Origin: JAFGLZ01 sp964622545
GTDB taxonomy: Bacteria; Planctomycetota; Phycisphaerae; UBA1845; JAFGLZ01
NCBI GenBank assembly: GCA_964622545.1
Contig: CAZUQM010000014.1
Span: forward strand, 1 to 64,000
Direction of reading: 5' to 3'
Length of the DNA: 64,000 bases
Positions 61,007 through 64,000 of the stretch are shown here, piece by piece. The notes beneath the pieces were generated by a model. It was given only the letters and a program-made list of their open reading frames with translations. It did not search any database and had not been told where the DNA came from. How positions within the stretch are numbered: position 1 is the first letter of the stretch; each line of letters opens with the position of its first letter. A program made the translations under genes and the position numbers.

Positions 61007-61057
61007 CTAGGGTGATTCGCGGCGGCCCGAAGGGCCGTCCCAGAGGGTCCCAGACCG

Positions 61058-61129
61058 ATGCGCAACGCCTACCCAGTCTGCACGGTGTTCTTTAGCGGGC
61101 GGTTTACGTTTGCGCGCTCCGCGTCTTGA
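61058..61129 (+). CDS. pheST leader peptide (23 codons, four Phe)
   Basis: ATG 61058 (GAGGG ten bases upstream) to TGA 61127-61129. Residues 10-18 read VFFSGRFTF, with Phe codons at 61088-61093, 61103-61105 and 61109-61111. Phe is 4 of 23 residues, clustered just before the antiterminator segment. It is the functional analogue of the E. coli pheM leader upstream of pheST, though not similar in sequence. The role is to sense Phe-tRNA charging by ribosome stalling. The frame is too short for ordinary gene finding. Confidence 0.8.
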   Translation: MRNAYPVCTVFFSGRFTFARSAS

Positions 61130-61179
61130 GGCCCGGCGACCGAATCTCACACTGGCCGAAACCAACCGCCTCAGGACGC
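61121..61179 (+). promoter_or_regulatory. antiterminator of the pheST attenuator
   Basis: GCGTCTTGAGGC (61121-61132) pairs with GCCTCAGGACGC (61168-61179) over 12 base pairs with a single G-U wobble. The left arm contains the leader stop codon. The right arm shares 8 bases with the terminator's 5' arm, so the two structures exclude each other. A ribosome stalled at Phe codons leaves the left arm free (read-through). A ribosome at the stop codon covers it (termination). Confidence 0.75.
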
Positions 61180-61204
61180 AACAAACGCCTGAGGCGGTTT
61201 TTTT
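61164..61204 (+). terminator. pheST attenuator (intrinsic terminator)
   Basis: AACCGCCTCAGG (61164-61175) and CCTGAGGCGGTT (61188-61199) form a perfect 12-bp stem with a 12-base loop, followed by seven T residues. It lies between the leader peptide and pheS, ~100 bases before the pheS start. Confidence 0.92.
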
Positions 61205-61305
61205 GTTTTCGCAGAGGGTGAAGCATCGGCGGGAGCCCGCTCCGCAACCAGATGGAAGGCCGCCGGCCGACGCCGTCGCCAGGTTCGACCGAGGACGACA
61301 CGACC

Positions 61306-62385
61306 ATGAACGATATCAACGAACACCTGAAGGCCATCGAGGCTGAGGCCCGCGAGGCCGCCGCCTCCGCGGCCGCTACCTCCCTCGAGGCCCTCCGACA
61401 GGTAGAGGCCAAATACCTCGGCAAGAAGGGCAGCCTCACGCAGATCATGCGATCGGTCGGCAAACTCCCGCCCGAGCAGCGCTCCGAGTTCGGCAAGATG
61501 GCCAACCAGGCCAAGCAGGTGCTCCAAGACCTCTTCGCCGAGAAGCGACAGGAGAGCGAGACCAAGGCCGCCGAGGCCGAACGCGCCCGGGCCGCCGCCT
61601 ACGACCCGACGCTGCCCGCCCCCGTAAGACCGCGCGGCGGCGTCCATCCCATCACGGCCGTCCAGTGGGAGGTCTCCGACGTCTTCGAGCGCATGGGCTT
61701 CATCGTCGAGACCGGCCCCGAGATGGAGAGCGAGTTCTACAACTTCGAGGGCCTGAATATTCCGTCATGGCACCCGGCCCGCGACGCGCAAGACACCTTC
61801 TGGCTCAACAACGGCCTGCTCCTGCGGACGCACACCTCGCCCGTCCAGGTGCGAGCGATGCGCAAATACGGTCCGCCGCTTCGCGTCGTCGTGCCCGGGC
61901 GGTGCTTCCGCAACGAGACCGTCGACGCCTCGCACGAGACCACGTTCCACCAGTTCGAGGGCTTCCTGGTCGACCGCCACATCTCCGTGGCCAGCCTGAA
62001 GGCCTTCCTGCAACTGATGCTCCGCGAGGTCTTCAAACGCGACGTCAAGATCCGCCTCCGCCCCGGCTACTTCCCCTTCGTCGAGCCGGGTCTCGAGTGC
62101 GACATGAGCTGCCTGATCTGCGGCGGCCAGGGCTGCCCCACCTGCAAGCACGAGGGCTGGGTCGAGATGGTCGGCAGCGGCATGATCCATTCGAACGTCC
62201 TCCGCGCCGGCGGCATCGATCCGCACGAGTGGACGGGCTTCGCCTTCGGGGTGGGCCTGACGAGGCTGGCGATGATGAAGTACGGCATCGCGGACATCCG
62301 CGTGATCAACAGCGGCGACCTGCGGGGCCTGATCCCGCAGGAACGCCTGACCGGCCCGGTGATTCGGGCGTCGAACGAGCGATGA
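61306..62385 (+). CDS. pheS: phenylalanine--tRNA ligase alpha subunit
   Basis: A 359-aa class II synthetase subunit; ATG 61306 follows ACCGAGGA, and the upstream in-frame extension to 61252 lacks support. N-terminal coiled coil ~1-95 for tRNA contact; catalytic core ~115-340 with motif 2 CFRNE (200-204), FHQFEGFLVD, RPGYFPFVEP and motif 3 GFAFGVGLTRLAMMKYGI (311-328). A Cys cluster C269-x2-C272 and C277-x2-C280 (CLICGGQGCPTC) forms a likely zinc knuckle between motifs 2 and 3. The E. coli enzyme lacks it, as I recall. Regulated by the upstream attenuator. Confidence 0.97.
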   Translation: MNDINEHLKAIEAEAREAAASAAATSLEALRQVEAKYLGKKGSLTQIMRSVGKLPPEQRSEFGKMANQAKQVLQDLFAEKRQESETKAAEAERARAAAYDPTLPAPVRPRGGVHPITAVQWEVSDVFERMGFIVETGPEMESEFYNFEGLNIPSWHPARDAQDTFWLNNGLLLRTHTSPVQVRAMRKYGPPLRVVVPGRCFRNETVDASHETTFHQFEGFLVDRHISVASLKAFLQLMLREVFKRDVKIRLRPGYFPFVEPGLECDMSCLICGGQGCPTCKHEGWVEMVGSGMIHSNVLRAGGIDPHEWTGFAFGVGLTRLAMMKYGIADIRVINSGDLRGLIPQERLTGPVIRASNER

Positions 62386-62604
62386 ATCCTGTATGAGGTC
62401 CTGAACGGACGTCCCGAAGCATGCGTGAAAGCAACCGAGCCCCGCTAGTTCCCGCGGCGCTGCCTTGGCGAAGCCGGGTCCCCAGCGGGGTCATGGGCCC
62501 GAAGGCCCCTAAGGACCGCCGCGTGCCCCCGGCGGCTTGCCCGCCCGTATGGACGATCAGACGAATAGGATGAGACGACCAAACACGATGAAGGCGACCA
62601 GACC
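62386..62604. other. 219-bp pheS-pheT spacer with hairpins
   Basis: Unusually long for pheST. Contains GGGCC-CGAA-GGCCC near 62489-62503 and other GC-rich palindromic words (GCCCCGCTAG, CCCAGCGGGG), probably a REP-like insertion. No frame of interest. Confidence 0.55.
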
Positions 62605-64000
62605 ATGTTGATCTCCGTGACTTGGCTCCGCGACTTCGTGGACATCCCGGCCGAGACCGGCCCCCGCGACCTGGCGAACATGCTGACCATGAGCACCGCC
62701 GAGGTCGAGGGCGTCAAGGAAGTCACCGTCCAGGCCGACGGCCTCATCGCCGCCGGGGTGACCCGCGTCGGCCCCGTCCCCGACCGAAAGAAACTCACGC
62801 ACGCCACGCTCGACGTCGGCGGGTCAGAGATCGAGACCGTCACCGCCGCGCCGAGCTTGCAGGTCGGCGACGTCGTCGTCTACGCCCCCGAGGGCACCAG
62901 CATCGGCGGCATCGGCCCGATCAAGCGAACGACGGTGGGCGAGATCGACTCCGTCGGCATGATCCTCCCGGGCGACGCGATCGGCATCCTCCAGACCACC
63001 CAAGACGCCGTCTTCCTGCCGCCGTCGACCGAGCCCGGCACGCCCGTCGACCTCGCCGAGCTGAACGACTGGGTGCTCGAGATCGACAACAAATCGATCA
63101 CGCACCGGCCCGACCTGTGGGGCCACTACGGTATCGCCCGCGAGGTCGCCGCCCTCTGCGGCAAGCCGCTCAGGCCGTACACCGACGTCGCCGGCTCGTA
63201 CGATGAGCTCATCGACGAGACCAAGCCGACCATCCCCATCGAGATCGACGATCCGACGCTCTGTCCGCGGTACTCGGCCCTGACGATGACGGGCCTCCAC
63301 GTCCAGCCCTCGCCGCTCTGGATGCAGGCCCGCCTGTCCCACGTCGGCCAGCGACCCATCGACCTGCTCGTCGACCTGACCAACTACGTCATGTTCGACA
63401 TCGGCCAGCCCACGCACGCCTTCGACGGCGACAAGGTCGACCGCATCGAGGTCGCCGTCGCCCGTCCGGGCGAGACCTTCACCACCCTCGACGACATGCA
63501 GCGCAAGCTGCCCGAGGGCACGCTGATGATCCAGTCGGGCCGGCGACACGTTGCCCTGGCCGGCATCATGGGCGGGGCCGACACCGAGGTCACCGAACAG
63601 ACCGAGACCGTCCTGCTCGAATCGGCCAACTTCGAGCCCGCCACGATCCGCCGCGCCGCCGCGGCCATGGGCCACCGCACCGAGGCCAGCGCCCGGTTCG
63701 AGAAGGCCCTCGACCCGATCAACACCGTCTTGGGCATCGGCCGCTTCATCAAGCTCGCCGCCGCCGAGCTGCCCGGTCTCGGCATCGCCTCGAACCTCAG
63801 CGATGCCTACCCCGCCCCGCCCGAGCCCGTCGACGTCGAGGTCGACCTGGCCTTCGCCAGCCGCTTCATCGGCGTGGACGTAGCGCGCGAGCGGGCCGAG
63901 ACGATCCTCTCGGCCCTGGGCTTCGCGTGTACCGGCGGACAGAACGGCAAGCTCCGCGTCCGTGTGCCCACCTGGCGGGCCACCCGAGACGTCGGCATCG
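62605..64000 (+). CDS. pheT: phenylalanine--tRNA ligase beta subunit (5' part, runs off the window)
   Basis: 465 codons are present from ATG 62605, with the frame open to the last base. Begins MLISVTWLRDFVDI and TMSTAEVEGV, the usual PheT start. Residues ~45-150 form the EMAP-like tRNA-binding domain (LIAAGVTRVGPVPDRKKLTH, GIGPIKRTTVGEIDSVGMIL). Then the B1/B5 core: VLEIDNKSITHRPDLWGHYG, VDLTNYVMFDIGQPTHAFD, IMGGADTEVTEQT. The C-terminal B5 and anticodon-binding parts lie outside. The 219-bp spacer from pheS is long for this operon. Confidence 0.95.
   Translation, partial: MLISVTWLRDFVDIPAETGPRDLANMLTMSTAEVEGVKEVTVQADGLIAAGVTRVGPVPDRKKLTHATLDVGGSEIETVTAAPSLQVGDVVVYAPEGTSIGGIGPIKRTTVGEIDSVGMILPGDAIGILQTTQDAVFLPPSTEPGTPVDLAELNDWVLEIDNKSITHRPDLWGHYGIAREVAALCGKPLRPYTDVAGSYDELIDETKPTIPIEIDDPTLCPRYSALTMTGLHVQPSPLWMQARLSHVGQRPIDLLVDLTNYVMFDIGQPTHAFDGDKVDRIEVAVARPGETFTTLDDMQRKLPEGTLMIQSGRRHVALAGIMGGADTEVTEQTETVLLESANFEPATIRRAAAAMGHRTEASARFEKALDPINTVLGIGRFIKLAAAELPGLGIASNLSDAYPAPPEPVDVEVDLAFASRFIGVDVARERAETILSALGFACTGGQNGKLRVRVPTWRATRDVGI

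Larger units (their letters stand above)
60575..61057. other. 483-bp intergenic region with octamer array, tandem repeat, direct-repeat copy 2 and pheST promoter
   Basis: No gene supported. In order: GACGTGTC-type octamers (60609-60640) followed by GTCTTGCCGGG, a ~15-bp tandem repeat (CTCAGGCTATAGACT-like, 60739-60779), the right copy of the 123-bp repeat (60784-60906), the pheST promoter (60978-61006) and a small CGGCCC/GGGCCG hairpin (61023-61037) in the leader. Confidence 0.7.

Overview
The window is GC-rich, densely coded chromosomal DNA from a bacterium that looks like a planctomycete, most likely of the Phycisphaerae type. This is an inference. It rests on the many secreted glycan-active proteins (three DUF2961/GH172 proteins, ThuA-like, Gfo/Idh/MocA with a Tat signal, Tat-type sulfatase, PQQ-propeller proteins), the TPR protein with a membrane glycosyltransferase-like domain, several HflK/HflC-like proteins in one operon, and abundant structured intergenic repeats. 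No rRNA, tRNA, CRISPR array, integrase or intact insertion sequence was seen.

Layout. 290-6691 (minus): a TMTC-like membrane/TPR protein, a ThuA-like protein and a large GH172 protein. 6940-16070 (minus): a tight six-gene operon with three SPFH proteins (a large membrane-fused one, HflC, HflK), an ABC ATPase, an ABC-2 permease and an unknown membrane-anchored protein. 16358-20687: a second GH172 enzyme, two small envelope proteins of lower GC and an alpha/beta hydrolase. 20957-25911 (plus): TetR regulator, membrane-fusion protein and RND pump. 26013-27443: purF. 27563-33536 (minus): an FAD oxidoreductase, an Mla-type lipid transport system (MCE protein, ATPase, permease), a STAS protein, an RsbW-like kinase and a HEAT lipoprotein. 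35449-54540 (plus): seven large secreted proteins (GH32, GH2+CBM32, NPCBM+GH27, two unassigned TIM-barrel-like proteins, a methyltransferase-like/PQQ-propeller fusion and a third GH172). 55046-60574: a calcium-loop propeller lipoprotein, a Gfo/Idh/MocA oxidoreductase and a sulfatase. 61058-64000: the pheST operon with its leader.

The clearest regulatory system is upstream of pheST. A TTGACA-17-TAGGGT promoter is followed by a 23-codon reading frame with four Phe codons. A 12-bp terminator with a T-tract comes next, and a 12-bp antiterminator pairs the leader stop-codon region with the terminator's 5' arm. This is a complete textbook-style attenuator. The most suggestive protein-level system is an anti-sigma-type kinase and a phosphorylatable STAS protein directly joined to an Mla lipid transporter, which suggests partner-switch control of lipid traffic. 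The glycan region pairs alpha-galactosidase (GH27) with a GH32 fructosidase and GH172 enzymes, which would suit raffinose-type or fructan/galactan substrates. It lacks local transporters and regulators.

Several intergenic elements recur inside the window with compensatory base changes in their stems: a three-hairpin element, a CATGGCCA hairpin, and a ~50-bp repeat at 11 and 3584. A 123-bp perfect direct repeat lies on both sides of the sulfatase gene.
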